DNA of 64,000 nucleotides from Chloroflexota bacterium (GCA_021323855.1 JAJPKE010000045.1:186001-250000); one strand, 5' to 3'. Positions 34,172 to 42,712 are shown, counted from the stretch's first letter. Notes: a model not told the origin generated them from the sequence alone. Translations and numbers: made by a program.

Positions 34172-34309
34172 GCGAATGAATTCGCGCCTGGATGGCCGGT
34201 GGCCGCGAAGTCTGCCGACGCGGACTAGAAACAGGAATAGGTCCGCCTGCTCCGAACCTGCGCAGGCAGGTTTTGCGGCTGAAAGCCATCTAGGCGCGAA
34301 TTCATTCGC
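34172..34309. repeat. 138-bp long terminal inverted-repeat element
   Basis: Arms of 25 bp at 34172-34196 and 34285-34309 (GCGAATGAATTCGCGCCT core) pair with 24 of 25 matches. The interior contains further pairings such as GCGGAC / GTCCGC and CCTGC / GCAGG, giving a multi-stem fold. There is no coding potential. It lies between the convergent pyk and lipoprotein genes. It resembles a MITE or a large REP/BIME-type element. Confidence 0.8.
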
Positions 34310-34316
34310 CAGCCCA

Positions 34317-35255
34317 CTACATCGGCGCGAAGACGCGCAGGTAATAGTTATTGGGATTCTGCACGTAGACCGTGATTTGATAGGTTGGGTTGCTGCCAAC
34401 CGTGGCGTTGAAACCGCTGGCGGAGGCGTCGCTGATGGCCCAGCCGATGTTCTGCATCGCCTGCTTCAAGAAGTTGACGACGGTGGACTGGCTCCCTGCG
34501 CTGCAAAAATAGACATAGGTTGAGCCAGCCGTGCCGCCACCCTTGTAGGTGCTGACGCGCGTTCCCGGCGGCATCAGGAAGTGGTTGTTGGGATTGCTGC
34601 CGTTGCTCGCGCTGTTGCCGTCGTAATAGATCGTGTACTGAGGGGTGCCCGAATAATAGTTGGGGTCGTTCAGGCAGGACGGAGCAGCGATGGTGGCAAC
34701 CTGCAACTGGAACGTCGTGTAGCCCCCGCTCTGGCTGGCGTACTGTTGGAAGCCTACGAACGTAAACGGATTCGATGACCCGCTGCTGTTGAAACACTCA
34801 TGCGAGTTGCTGCAATAGTCTATGTACGAAAAGTTTGATGGGTCCGGGAAGAGATTGTTCTGCTTCCAGCCGCTACTGGCGAGGTGGGAGAAGGTTGAGG
34901 AGCCGCCGCCATCAATGGCAGATTCGCTACCCTGGAAGCACGCGGTATAGGTGGTAATGGTGTACTGCCCGCTGCCGCCGCCGCTCGTTGTGCCCGCGCT
35001 GATGTAGCTCCCCGCTGGCAATTGCAGCCCTGGAACGCCACTGATGCTGGTAAACGGCGTGGCGCCAGAGACGAACTGTGTGCAAGGCTGAACTGGTGTC
35101 GCTGTGGGCTGGGTCGTAGCCGTGCCCGAAGAATTGCCCGAATTGCCGGATGAGGCGCTGGTGGATGCTGTGCTGCTGCAACCGGCGAGCAACATGGCCG
35201 CCATGATGAGACAGGCCGCAACCGCCCCATAGCAACGCCGTGCTGTGAGAATCAT
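34317..35255 (-). CDS. Ser/Gly/Thr-rich lipoprotein of unknown function
   Basis: 312 residues from the ATG at 35255 (GGAGG about 12 nt upstream). Signal peptide MILTARRCYGAVAACLIMAA followed by lipobox LLAGC (Cys26), so it is lipid-anchored outside the membrane. After a low-complexity Ser/Gly/Thr linker comes a globular part with eight or so Cys (QPCTQF, YTACFQG, IDYCSNSHECF, PSCLND, VYFCSAG), probably disulfide-bonded. Two similar halves may be present (VPGLQLPAGSYISAG...FSHLASSGWKQN and FLMPPGTRVSTYKG...NFLKQAMQNIGW), which suggests an internal duplication. No enzyme motif seen. Confidence 0.8.
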   Translation of the reverse strand: MILTARRCYGAVAACLIMAAMLLAGCSSTASTSASSGNSGNSSGTATTQPTATPVQPCTQFVSGATPFTSISGVPGLQLPAGSYISAGTTSGGGSGQYTITTYTACFQGSESAIDGGGSSTFSHLASSGWKQNNLFPDPSNFSYIDYCSNSHECFNSSGSSNPFTFVGFQQYASQSGGYTTFQLQVATIAAPSCLNDPNYYSGTPQYTIYYDGNSASNGSNPNNHFLMPPGTRVSTYKGGGTAGSTYVYFCSAGSQSTVVNFLKQAMQNIGWAISDASASGFNATVGSNPTYQITVYVQNPNNYYLRVFAPM

Positions 35256-35590
35256 AGGCTTGATGGACCTCCGAAAACAACCAACAATCAATGAGCAGGC
35301 GACCGGTCTAGGAATCCGCGCAAAGTGTCGGAGAATACGCTGTATTCCCGATCTGTTGCCTGATCGGCGATACGCCGATGAATACCAGACATGAGGATAG
35401 AAAGAGGATAGCAGGTACTATGGATGAATGACTGTGAGGTCTGCACACTGTGAGCCAGCAGACAAATCAATGGGGGAAATCACGACTCAACGCTCAGCAG
35501 TGAATACACATCACAGGTGGAAAATATGTTGATTCGTGTTGATATAAGTATATCTGTATTGATTCAATGAAGATAAGAGCTACGACAAAA
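35256..35590. other. Upstream region of the lipoprotein, AT-rich
   Basis: About 335 bp that should hold the lipoprotein promoter. Around 35530-35565 there are several TTGAT repeats and a GATATA-AG-TATATC palindrome (about 35540-35553). TTGATT also recurs in the citrate synthase/HTH promoter 1.5 kb to the right. No gene supported. Confidence 0.4.
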
Positions 35591-35618
35591 ATGCCTCCTC
35601 TGGCCGGAGAGGAGGCAT
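35591..35618 (-). terminator. Terminator of the citrate synthase gene
   Basis: Arms 35591-35601 and 35608-35618 (ATGCCTCCTCT, 11 bp perfect, loop GGCCGG). On the minus strand TTTTGTCG follows. It lies 92 bp past the citrate synthase stop, beyond two palindromic repeats. Confidence 0.85.
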
Positions 35619-35623
35619 CTTAT

Positions 35624-35660
35624 CTCCCCTATCCTCGCGGGAGAGGCTGGGGGTGAGGCC
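35624..35660 (-). repeat. Dispersed GC-rich palindrome, copy 4
   Basis: Reads CTCCCCTATCCTCGCGGGAG then AGGCTGGGGGTGAGGCC, a slightly diverged copy. It forms a tandem pair with copy 5. Confidence 0.75.
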
Positions 35661-35669
35661 GCTTCTGCC

Positions 35670-35709
35670 CTCCCCTCTCCCGCGCACGGGGGAGGGGCTG
35701 GGGTGGGGG
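35670..35709 (-). repeat. Dispersed GC-rich palindrome, copy 5
   Basis: CTCCCCTCTCCCGCGCACGG followed by GGGAGGGGCTGGGGTGGGGG. Its loop (GCGCAC) defines a second subtype, shared with copy 9. It abuts the stop codon of citrate synthase. Confidence 0.85.
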
Positions 35710-36825
35710 CTACCGTTGATCCACCGGCACGAACGTGAGACCCTGCGGGCCGGTGTATTCAGATTGCGGGCGAATCAGCCGGTTGCCAACCATCTGCTCC
35801 AACACATGCGCGGTCCAGCCGGCGACGCGGCTGACGGCGAAGGTGGAGGGGAAGAGGTCACGTGGCAGGCCAACCGAGTTCAGCACGGAGGCCGAATAGA
35901 ACTCGACGTTGGTATAGAGGCGGCGCTCCGGCTTGCGTTTGTTCAACTCTTCGATGGCGTACTCTTCGGTGCCTCTGGCCAGCGCAAAGAACTCCGGTGT
36001 GGAGGCTTGTCGCGCCATATCGCGTAGAATCTCTGCGCGCGGGTCGGTGGTGCGATAGACGCGGTGGCCGAAGCCCATCAGTTTGCCGCCGGAATTGAGT
36101 GTCTGGTCAATCCAGGGCTTGATGTTGTCCGCCGTGCCAATCTGGTCCAGCATATCCATCACCAGGGCGGGCGCGCCACCATGCAGCGGACCCTTGAGAG
36201 CGCCGATGCCGCCGACGACGCAGGAGGCCAGGTCAGACTCCGTGGAGGCGATGACGCGCGCCGTAAAGGTGGAGGCGTTCATGCCGTGGTCCGCCAGCAA
36301 TACCAGATACGTGTCGAGGCTCTTGACATGGTTTTCCGGTGGCTTCTCGCCGGTCAACATATATAGATAGTTGGCAGCGTGGCCGAGGCTGGCATCCGGC
36401 GCAACCAGGTCGCGTCCGCTGCGCAGGCGATTGAAACCGGCGACGATGGTGGGGAAGATTGCCGCCAGTGTGATTGCCTGGTCATAGCTTGGCTTGCCGC
36501 TGATCGGCAGGGCTGCGCCAACTGCGGAGGCGACGGTGCGCAGCGCATCCATCGGGTCGGCTTCTTTTGGCATCGCCCGTAGCGCCAGTTCCGCTGCGGG
36601 TGGCAGCGTGCGACGCGACCGTAGGGCAGCGTTGAGCGTGTCAAGTTCGTCGCGTTTGGGCAGGTGCCCATTCCAGAGGAGGAAGCAGACTTCCTCGAAG
36701 GTCGCCTTGGCGGCGAGCTGATTGATCTCATAGCCGCGATAGACGAGGCGGCCTTCTTCACCGAAGACATGGCTAATGTTCGTGGCGGAGACCACCACGC
36801 CGTCCAGCCCCTTTGCTGAAGACAT
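35710..36825 (-). CDS. gltA: Citrate synthase
   Basis: Condenses acetyl-CoA with oxaloacetate to citrate (entry to the TCA cycle). 371 residues from the ATG at 36825, with AAGGAG 7 nt upstream; the frame is open further upstream but without support. Motifs: GRLVYRGYEINQLA near the N-terminus, ADHGMNASTFTARVIASTES (His/oxaloacetate site), GALKGPLHGGAP, MGFGHRVYRTTDPRA (catalytic His region) and FYSASVLNSVGLPRDLFPST (catalytic Asp). The short length fits the Gram-positive/archaeal-like type, which can also act on propionyl-CoA, so 2-methylcitrate synthase is possible. It has its own promoter and terminator and stands divergent to a small HTH gene. Confidence 0.93.
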   Translation of the reverse strand: MSSAKGLDGVVVSATNISHVFGEEGRLVYRGYEINQLAAKATFEEVCFLLWNGHLPKRDELDTLNAALRSRRTLPPAAELALRAMPKEADPMDALRTVASAVGAALPISGKPSYDQAITLAAIFPTIVAGFNRLRSGRDLVAPDASLGHAANYLYMLTGEKPPENHVKSLDTYLVLLADHGMNASTFTARVIASTESDLASCVVGGIGALKGPLHGGAPALVMDMLDQIGTADNIKPWIDQTLNSGGKLMGFGHRVYRTTDPRAEILRDMARQASTPEFFALARGTEEYAIEELNKRKPERRLYTNVEFYSASVLNSVGLPRDLFPSTFAVSRVAGWTAHVLEQMVGNRLIRPQSEYTGPQGLTFVPVDQR

Positions 36826-37002
36826 CGAATTGCTCCTTGTCAGAACCGAAAAGAACGTCTCACACGTCTCGCCCGGTATCCGGTACTCTTGGCAGAGCGC
36901 GAACATAGCGATAAGTACGCGGCTATGAAACAGCCTGAGCCACAGCAACACCACACGACAGACACGTATGCCCCTTCGGGATGCGCTCCCGCCATTGCGA
37001 AT

Positions 37003-37031
37003 ACTATACTTGATTAATATTGATTTGTCTA
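37003..37031 (-). promoter_or_regulatory. Citrate synthase promoter with TTGATT repeats in the spacer
   Basis: Minus strand: TAGACA (37026-37031), 17-bp spacer, TATAGT (37003-37008). The spacer holds TTGATTAATATTGATT (plus-strand reading, about 37010-37025), with further ATTGATTGATG at about 37052-37062. These repeats are candidate operator sites. Confidence 0.7.
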
Positions 37032-37076
37032 GAGGCGACTGCATCGGATATATTGATTGATGACAATGATGGATTA

Positions 37077-37105
37077 TTGACGGATGCGCCAGAAAGGCAT
37101 ATACT
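37077..37105 (+). promoter_or_regulatory. Promoter of the small HTH gene
   Basis: TTGACG (37077-37082), 17-bp spacer, TATACT (37100-37105); predicted start about 37112, 59 bp before the ATG. It is divergent from the citrate synthase promoter, with the -35 boxes 45 bp apart. Confidence 0.75.
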
Positions 37106-37170
37106 GGCGGGTAGCAGTTTACGAAAGAAACCGTATCAGGCGCACGTGAGACGCGCCGCTGGAGTCCGCG

Positions 37171-37422
37171 ATGATCGTGATGGATGGCGAGGAGTTCCTG
37201 ACCGCTCAGGAAGCCTGTGCAATCTTGAGCGTCAAACCTGCAACGTTGTACGCCTATGTCAGCCGTGGCCTGCTCAGGAGCTATCGCCAGGGCATCAAAC
37301 GCATGCGTCTGTATCGCCGCGAGGAGGTGGAGCGGCTGACGCGCCTGCATGGGCCGGAAGAACAGGCGGACGAAGAAGTGACCGACAGCGAGGATACGCA
37401 AGCCTGGATTCCCTATGTCTAG
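37171..37422 (+). CDS. Stand-alone MerR/excisionase-type HTH protein
   Basis: 83 residues; GGAG stands 6 nt before the ATG. Residues about 7-57 form a winged-HTH of the excisionase/MerR type (EEFLTAQEACAILSVKPATL, then YAYVSRGLLRSYRQGIKRMR and LYRREEVERL). The same TAxEAxxxLxVxxxTLYAYVSRGLxR module is known to me as the N-terminal domain of some bacterial citrate synthase family proteins. Here it is encoded separately and divergently from citrate synthase, and so is probably its regulator. The C-terminus is acidic. It overlaps the following SDR gene by 8 bp. Confidence 0.85.
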   Translation: MIVMDGEEFLTAQEACAILSVKPATLYAYVSRGLLRSYRQGIKRMRLYRREEVERLTRLHGPEEQADEEVTDSEDTQAWIPYV

Positions 37423-38194
37423 TTTGTCTACCCCCAGCGATAGCACAAATCAGCGGCATGATAAGCGTGCTAATCAGAACGGCGCGCTGGCAGGGAAAGT
37501 CGCCATCGTGACTGGCGCAAGCCGTGGCATTGGGCGCGCCACGGCGCACCTCTTCGCGCGGGAGGGCGCCGCCGTCGTGCTGGCCTCGCGCAATGGTGAC
37601 GCGCTGGCTTCACATGTACATGAGATCGAGGCGCAGGGTGGTCGCACGCTGGCTATCGTAACCGATGTGGCCGACGAAGTGAGCGTACAGGCGCTTTTCA
37701 CACAGACGGCTGAGGCATTCGGGCCGGTGGATATCCTGGTGAACTCGGCGGGCGCCGTCGCCAGGGTACCGTTCGCGGAGATGGCGACGGCCACCTGGGA
37801 TACTGTGCTGGGCGTGAATCTGCGTGGCACGTTTTTGTGTTGCCGCGAGGCGTTTCGCGCGATGATCCCGCATGGCGGCGGCGTCATTATCAATCTCTCC
37901 TCGCTCTCCGGCGTGCGTGGCGTTGAGAAGTTTCCCGGCCTGAGCGCGTACAATACCTCGAAGTTCGGCGTCGCTGGCCTCAGCGAGATACTGGCCGTGG
38001 AGGGGCGCCCGCACAACATCCGCGTGATCGCCGTCAGCCCCGGCGCGGTGGATACCGAGATGCTGCGCGAAGCCGCGCCTCACCTCAAAGCCGATATGAC
38101 GCCCGATGAGTTGGCGCGCATCCTGCTCTTCCTCGCCGGTCCCGATGCCCGCCCGCTCGGCGGCACCAACCTCGAAATCTTCTCTAACGGCTGA
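37415..38194 (+). CDS. Short-chain dehydrogenase/reductase (SDR)
   Basis: 259 residues, classical SDR. NAD(P) site TGASRGIGRA (about 33-42), NSAGA (about 109-113), catalytic Ser in NLSSLSGVRG (about 159-168) and YNTSKFG with catalytic Tyr and Lys (about 177-183). PGAVDTEM follows the family's PG motif. The Arg and Ser after Gly-x-x-x-Gly-x-Gly and the ASRNGD after strand 2 suggest NADPH. The N-terminal 25 residues are an extra hydrophilic tail. Co-transcribed with the HTH gene; substrate unknown. Confidence 0.92.
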   Translation: MSSLSTPSDSTNQRHDKRANQNGALAGKVAIVTGASRGIGRATAHLFAREGAAVVLASRNGDALASHVHEIEAQGGRTLAIVTDVADEVSVQALFTQTAEAFGPVDILVNSAGAVARVPFAEMATATWDTVLGVNLRGTFLCCREAFRAMIPHGGGVIINLSSLSGVRGVEKFPGLSAYNTSKFGVAGLSEILAVEGRPHNIRVIAVSPGAVDTEMLREAAPHLKADMTPDELARILLFLAGPDARPLGGTNLEIFSNG

Positions 38195-38248
38195 TAGCAA
38201 ATGCGTTTAGAATAAAACAGCCTCATCTGGCATTTGCCAACGCTACTA

Positions 38249-39625
38249 CTATTTGGGGAATCGTTTTGGCCGTCCCTCAAAGTCTCGTTTTCCGCTCAGA
38301 TCGAAGAAGGGAATCCCATTATGAGCGGACCATTGCCGCCGGACCTGCGACCACGGCTCGGTTAGGACAATCTTCTCCGTGAGACCTGGGAACTCAGAGG
38401 CAACTAAAGGTTTTAGCTGCTCAAGCTCTTGTTCCATGCTCTCTGGCTCTGTCCAAATGCGACATTGTACTTCAGAAACGCGAGTAATCAGTGGATGACC
38501 TGCAAGGCTCCCTTGTAGCACATATCTTGTCCACTCATCTCCTAATTTTTGCCGTGATATCTGCATATGCTCTATCGCACTATTTGCCACCTGGATTTTA
38601 TCCTTTTCTGCAAGAGTAAATTCCGCGTCAAATGCTAGGCGCCTCTGCCCCGCGCCTACGTAGTAAGTAACAAGCGCAAATAATCCTTCCCTTTTCTCAA
38701 TCGGAGCAGATCTGGCGACCTCACGCGCTCGCTCTAATGTTTCTTGCCACTGCTCCTGTTTTCCAATTGCAAGCCAAAGGTGAGCCAATTCACAGATGAC
38801 ATCAACTTGTAGTAGATGGTCACCTAATTTCTGAGCCAACTCTATACTCTTGTTCAGATCAAGCGAAGAACCACGATACATGCCAATCTCCCTCTTGAGA
38901 GACCCTCGGAGAGCAAGCAATTGAGCATATTCGTGGATTATCTCTCGTTTCCGTTTCAATCGGTCAGCAAATCGGCGAATGATGCGTTCTTCAATATCGT
39001 TATATCGCTCTATCACGGTGTCTTTTCGCTTGAACCAGTCCAGTAGAACATCTTGGGCGCGTGCCAGCCGAATCCCTATCCGCATAGCGGTAAGCGCGCA
39101 ATCACTATCACCAAGATACGGAGATGCCGTGAAAAATTGGTAGCGATGTAGCGCCTGCTGATAGACAAGTTTCGCCTGACCCTGGAAAAGGCAGGCATCC
39201 CATGTTTCGGTGAGGCCGACACCCAGGTCATAAATATGCTCAACAAGTGCCTCGTGTTCACCCCGCTCCCTTGTTGATACCATTGGAGCCGTTATAAGTG
39301 ATAACTCTGCCGGTGTTATCGTTTGGATGAGTCCTATACCTGCCAGCTTGAGGCCAGTAGCTTTGATGAATTCACGGCGGCTTGATAAAGAAGGGTGCTT
39401 CTGTGTTTCTTCAGCGAGGAGATTCACCAACTGTTGACGCTGTTCCGAAGAAAGCCCTTGTCTTCCCTTCTCAATCCTAGACATCGTACCCTTATTGCCG
39501 ACACCAATTTTGCGCCCTAACTGCTCCAACGTCCACCCAAGAGCGGTGCGCAAATTACGAATCCATAATCCAAAATCCTCCCAATTATAGCCGTCATACC
39601 TTCTCCACTTCTTCTGCATCGTCAT
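38249..39625 (-). CDS. XRE-family regulator with an internal Tat-like motif and helical repeats
   Basis: 458 residues from the ATG at 39625 (AAGGGA 8 nt upstream); the frame continues 47 codons further without a ribosome site. Residues about 18-72 are an XRE HTH (WIRNLRTALGWTLEQLGRKI, NKGTMSRIEKGRQGLS). Then comes SSRREFIKATGLKLAGIG (81-98), an RR-x-F-[IL]-K motif followed by a hydrophobic run that looks exactly like a twin-arginine signal, though internal. The rest is TPR-like helices. GC is low compared with its neighbours. HTH-'RREFxK'-TPR proteins are recurrent in chloroflexi, and the role of the motif is unclear. Confidence 0.82.
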   Translation of the reverse strand: MTMQKKWRRYDGYNWEDFGLWIRNLRTALGWTLEQLGRKIGVGNKGTMSRIEKGRQGLSSEQRQQLVNLLAEETQKHPSLSSRREFIKATGLKLAGIGLIQTITPAELSLITAPMVSTRERGEHEALVEHIYDLGVGLTETWDACLFQGQAKLVYQQALHRYQFFTASPYLGDSDCALTAMRIGIRLARAQDVLLDWFKRKDTVIERYNDIEERIIRRFADRLKRKREIIHEYAQLLALRGSLKREIGMYRGSSLDLNKSIELAQKLGDHLLQVDVICELAHLWLAIGKQEQWQETLERAREVARSAPIEKREGLFALVTYYVGAGQRRLAFDAEFTLAEKDKIQVANSAIEHMQISRQKLGDEWTRYVLQGSLAGHPLITRVSEVQCRIWTEPESMEQELEQLKPLVASEFPGLTEKIVLTEPWSQVRRQWSAHNGIPFFDLSGKRDFEGRPKRFPK

Positions 39626-39848
39626 TGTCTTAGTCCCTTTTCGTTCATCGGATTCATCAACAGCAATACTTTTCACCATAGTACGTACATCAATTATTGC
39701 CGGTTCCTCTGAAGTTGCAACCTTGCAACTTTGACCCAATTTCAGTAAGAGGCCACATAAACTCACTCATGTCGAAGCGAACGACACAGTGCACCATTCT
39801 GGTGTACTTGGGGGCAGACCAGTTGCCAGACGGAAGGTGAGCCTATTT

Positions 39849-40286
39849 ATGCTTATGCAAGAGGTGCAGGGCGCTAAGCCAGCTACAAGATCAGAGATGC
39901 GCGGGAATATTTTCGCGCGTGAATTGGCAGATATACTGCAAGCCCATGGGCTGCGGTTGGGGCAACTAGACAATTTGCGCGATGAATATGGAGGGCGCTT
40001 GCTGCATCCAGAAACGGTGCGGCGCCTTCAACACTCGTTGAAGTTCCCATTGTATCCCATCCTGAGTTCTCACGACTTAGACCGGGTTATCGAGAGGATA
40101 GGGTTGTCTACGGTCGAGCAGTTACGTCTTCAGGCGGCGCGGATAGCGGCAGTAGTGCAACGGGAACTTACCAAAACACCAGGCAAGTATACTATTTTAA
40201 TAGAACCTACTGATGTGTTTGAGGTGTGTTTCGCTTCTTTGTGTAAGCGACCGGGCAATTCGAGTCTACCAGAGATAGCTCCTTGA
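39849..40286 (+). CDS. Hypothetical HTH-like protein, divergent to the XRE regulator
   Basis: 145 residues from the ATG at 39849 (AAGGTG upstream); an in-frame ATG at 39789 would add 20. The middle (ARELADILQAHGLRLGQLDN, then HPETVRRLQHSL) has the spacing of an XRE-type HTH, and DLDRVIERIGLSTVEQLRLQ a second helical pair. There is no membrane segment. Lower GC than the flanks. The divergent arrangement with the XRE-TPR gene suggests a linked regulatory pair. Function not assigned. Confidence 0.6.
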   Translation: MLMQEVQGAKPATRSEMRGNIFARELADILQAHGLRLGQLDNLRDEYGGRLLHPETVRRLQHSLKFPLYPILSSHDLDRVIERIGLSTVEQLRLQAARIAAVVQRELTKTPGKYTILIEPTDVFEVCFASLCKRPGNSSLPEIAP

Positions 40287-40363
40287 TAGAGGAAGAATGA
40301 TAAAAACAGCGTCGCGCGTATGAGGTTCATTGCATTGCGCCGAGCCTCTGCCGCATTCCCCGT

Positions 40364-40391
40364 TTGCCTGGGGGCGGTTTTCTGCTAGAAT
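40364..40391 (+). promoter_or_regulatory. Promoter of the CapA-like/glycosyltransferase operon
   Basis: TTGCCT (40364-40369), 16-bp spacer, TAGAAT (40386-40391), about 50 bp before the start at 40442. Confidence 0.55.
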
Positions 40392-40441
40392 AGTGGGCAG
40401 CATTGGTGAGAGATGAGGGGATGATGGGACAGGTGGCAGAG

Positions 40442-41524
40442 ATGAACGAACGAGACAGCCAGCACCGCGCGGACAGACAGCAGCAAATACCGCCAGCCGG
40501 GACATTACGCATGTCACGAACATCACGGCGCACGCTGGTACGCGCGGGGCTGGGGCTGGCGGCGGGTGTGCCGCTGGCCGCATGGCTCGCCGCCTGTGGT
40601 GAGGCTAATCCGGCGGCGCGTGTCATCCCCACCGCCACGGCGACGCAGCCCGCGCCGACGGCTACGCCGGATACGCGCCCCATCACCATTGTGATAACCG
40701 GCGACGTGATGCTGGCGCGTTCGGTGAATACGCAGATGCGCGCCACCAACGACCGCTTTCCCTTCAACAATACCGCCGATTATCTGCGCGGCTTCGACCT
40801 GACCGTTGGCAACCTCGAATGTGTCGTCTCGACGCTCGGCTCGCCCATCCCCGGCAAAGACTTCACCTTTGAGGCCAATCCCATTGGCTTCGGACGCTTA
40901 CAGGCCGCCGGCTTCGATGTGATGTCGGTTGCCAACAATCACAGCGGCGACTATGGCAAAGACGCCTTCATGGATATGCTGAACCATCTGCCAAACTACG
41001 GCATCACCACGCTTGGGGGCGGCGCAAACCTGGCAGCGGCGCATACGCCCGTCATTAAGACGGTGCGCACCACGACGGTCGGCTTCCTGGCGTATTGCGA
41101 GATCGGCCCCGATACGTTTGCCGCCACCAGCACAACGCCCGGCCACGCCTGGCTCGATCCCACGCTAATGCGCGCCGACATCCAGGCGTTGCGGCCAAAG
41201 GTAGACTATATCATCGTCTTCACCCATTGGGGCATCGAGTATGTGACGGTGGAGGACGGCGACCAGCAGGCGATGGCGCACGCCGCGATAGACGCCGGTG
41301 CGGACTTCGTGGTCGGCGCGCATCCGCATGTGCGCCAGCCCTCGGAAATCTATCGCGGCAAACCGGTTGTCTATAGCCTGGGCAACTTCGTCTTCGATGA
41401 GATGCCCGGCTACGAGGAGAGCCACGGCAATGTGCTGGAGCTGACCCTTCAAGGATCACAGTTGCTCAACTGGAAGCTCCGTGGCTCGGTCATCGGCAAC
41501 TACGGCCAGCCCTCCTGGGATTGA
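40442..41524 (+). CDS. CapA-family metallophosphatase-fold protein, probable Tat-exported lipoprotein
   Basis: 360 residues from the ATG at 40442 (AGGTGG upstream); starts at 40421 or 40511 are possible. The signal is SRRTLVRAGLGLAAGVPLAA (Tat-type RR) with lipobox LAAC (Cys52). The PGA_cap/CapA fold is clear: ITGDVMLARSVN, GNLECVVS, FDVMSVANNHSGDYGKDAF, FTHWGIEYV, GADFVVGAHPHVRQPSEIY and YSLGNFVFDE carry the Asp, Asn and His metal ligands. CapA proteins serve poly-gamma-glutamate export, but many homologues outside cap operons have unknown roles. No capB or capC is adjacent. Confidence 0.88.
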   Translation: MNERDSQHRADRQQQIPPAGTLRMSRTSRRTLVRAGLGLAAGVPLAAWLAACGEANPAARVIPTATATQPAPTATPDTRPITIVITGDVMLARSVNTQMRATNDRFPFNNTADYLRGFDLTVGNLECVVSTLGSPIPGKDFTFEANPIGFGRLQAAGFDVMSVANNHSGDYGKDAFMDMLNHLPNYGITTLGGGANLAAAHTPVIKTVRTTTVGFLAYCEIGPDTFAATSTTPGHAWLDPTLMRADIQALRPKVDYIIVFTHWGIEYVTVEDGDQQAMAHAAIDAGADFVVGAHPHVRQPSEIYRGKPVVYSLGNFVFDEMPGYEESHGNVLELTLQGSQLLNWKLRGSVIGNYGQPSWD

Positions 41525-41535
41525 GTAGCACCATT

Positions 41536-42684
41536 ATGCGCATCGCTCTACTCGCGCCGCTTGTCGCGCCCATCGCGCCGCCGTTTCTGGGCGGCGCGCA
41601 GGCGTTGCTTGCCGATCTCGCCTCCGGCCTCGCCGCGCGGGGACACCAGGTGACGCTTTATGCCGCCGATGGCTCACAGGCGCCCGGCGTGCAGATACCC
41701 TCGCTCGGCATAGACTCCACACAATTGACGCCAGCCAACTTCAGTGGGCAGGACAACCAGCAGGCGGATGATGAGGACGAGGATGACGACGAATCCGGTG
41801 GATTGGTGCCGGTGGACCACGCGGCGTATCTGAGTGATTACGCTTTCCTGCGCGCCTATCGCGCCATCGCTGACCATGCGCGCGACTATGATCTCGTGCA
41901 TGCCCATGCCTACGACGTGCCAGCGTTCTCGTATGCTTCTATCACGGGGTTGCCGGTTGTTCATACGCTGCACCTGCCGCCGCTCGATGCTGGCGTGCGG
42001 GATGCGCTGGCAACCCTTGCGCCGCCGCATTCCTCCATGCCAACGCGCCTGGTGACAGTTTCGCAGGCGTGCGCCGCGCTCTACGCGCCGTTTTGCCGCA
42101 TAGATGCGGTCATCTACAATGGCATTCGTGTTGAGCAAATTCCCTTCGGCGCGCAGCCTGCTCAGGAGCCATACCTGCTCTACGCCGGGCGCATCACGCC
42201 GGAGAAAGGAGTGGAGGATGCGCTGGAGATTGCGCGACGCACTGGCAAGCGGCTTCTATTGGCGGGCGGCGTCTACGATCAACACTATTTTGCGCAACAC
42301 ATCGAGCCGCTCTTGCAGGCACATCCCGATGAGGCGCAGTATCTAGGCGCAATTCCGCATGAGGAGTTGTGGCGGCTGATGGCGGGAGCGGAGGCGTTGC
42401 TCGTGCCGAGCCACTGGGATGAGCCGTTTGGACTGGTGGCCTGTGAAGCGCAAGCTGCCGGTACGCCTGTGGTCGCTTATGCGCGTGGTGGTCTGCGCGA
42501 AGTGGTGGCGGATGGCGTCACCGGCTGGCTCGTCCCGCCGGATGATCAGGATGCCGCCGTCACCGCGCTTGGCAACATAGCTGCGCTGGATCGTGCAGCC
42601 TGCCGTCTCTGGGTGAGTGAGCGTTTCAGCCTCGATACCATGCTCGATGCGTATGAGCTATTCTATCAGGGCATGTTGGATTGA
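41536..42684 (+). CDS. Family 4 glycosyltransferase (GT4, GT-B fold)
   Basis: About 382 residues from the ATG at 41536 (MRIALLAPLVAPI); a TTG at 41521 overlapping the capA stop is an alternative. The N-terminal Rossmann domain has PPFLGGAQALLADLASGLAA and HAHAYDVP; an acidic insert ADDEDEDDDESGG (about 77-89) is unusual. The C-terminal domain has LYAGRITPEKGVEDALEIAR (donor-binding), then VPSHWDEPFGLVACEAQAAG (the E-x7-E motif) and GVTGWLVPPDD. Typical of cytoplasmic-side glycosyltransferases using nucleotide sugars; acceptor unknown. Probably in one operon with the CapA-like and AAC(3) genes. Confidence 0.9.
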   Translation: MRIALLAPLVAPIAPPFLGGAQALLADLASGLAARGHQVTLYAADGSQAPGVQIPSLGIDSTQLTPANFSGQDNQQADDEDEDDDESGGLVPVDHAAYLSDYAFLRAYRAIADHARDYDLVHAHAYDVPAFSYASITGLPVVHTLHLPPLDAGVRDALATLAPPHSSMPTRLVTVSQACAALYAPFCRIDAVIYNGIRVEQIPFGAQPAQEPYLLYAGRITPEKGVEDALEIARRTGKRLLLAGGVYDQHYFAQHIEPLLQAHPDEAQYLGAIPHEELWRLMAGAEALLVPSHWDEPFGLVACEAQAAGTPVVAYARGGLREVVADGVTGWLVPPDDQDAAVTALGNIAALDRAACRLWVSERFSLDTMLDAYELFYQGMLD

Positions 42685-42712
42685 TGAACCATACCGAGAA
42701 ACGAGTTTATAG

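Noticed and set aside
36826..37446. Longer citrate synthase start with about 200 extra residues
   Set aside because: Upstream codons give a basic, low-complexity sequence, while AAGGAG precedes the ATG at 36825 and a promoter lies within the extension.
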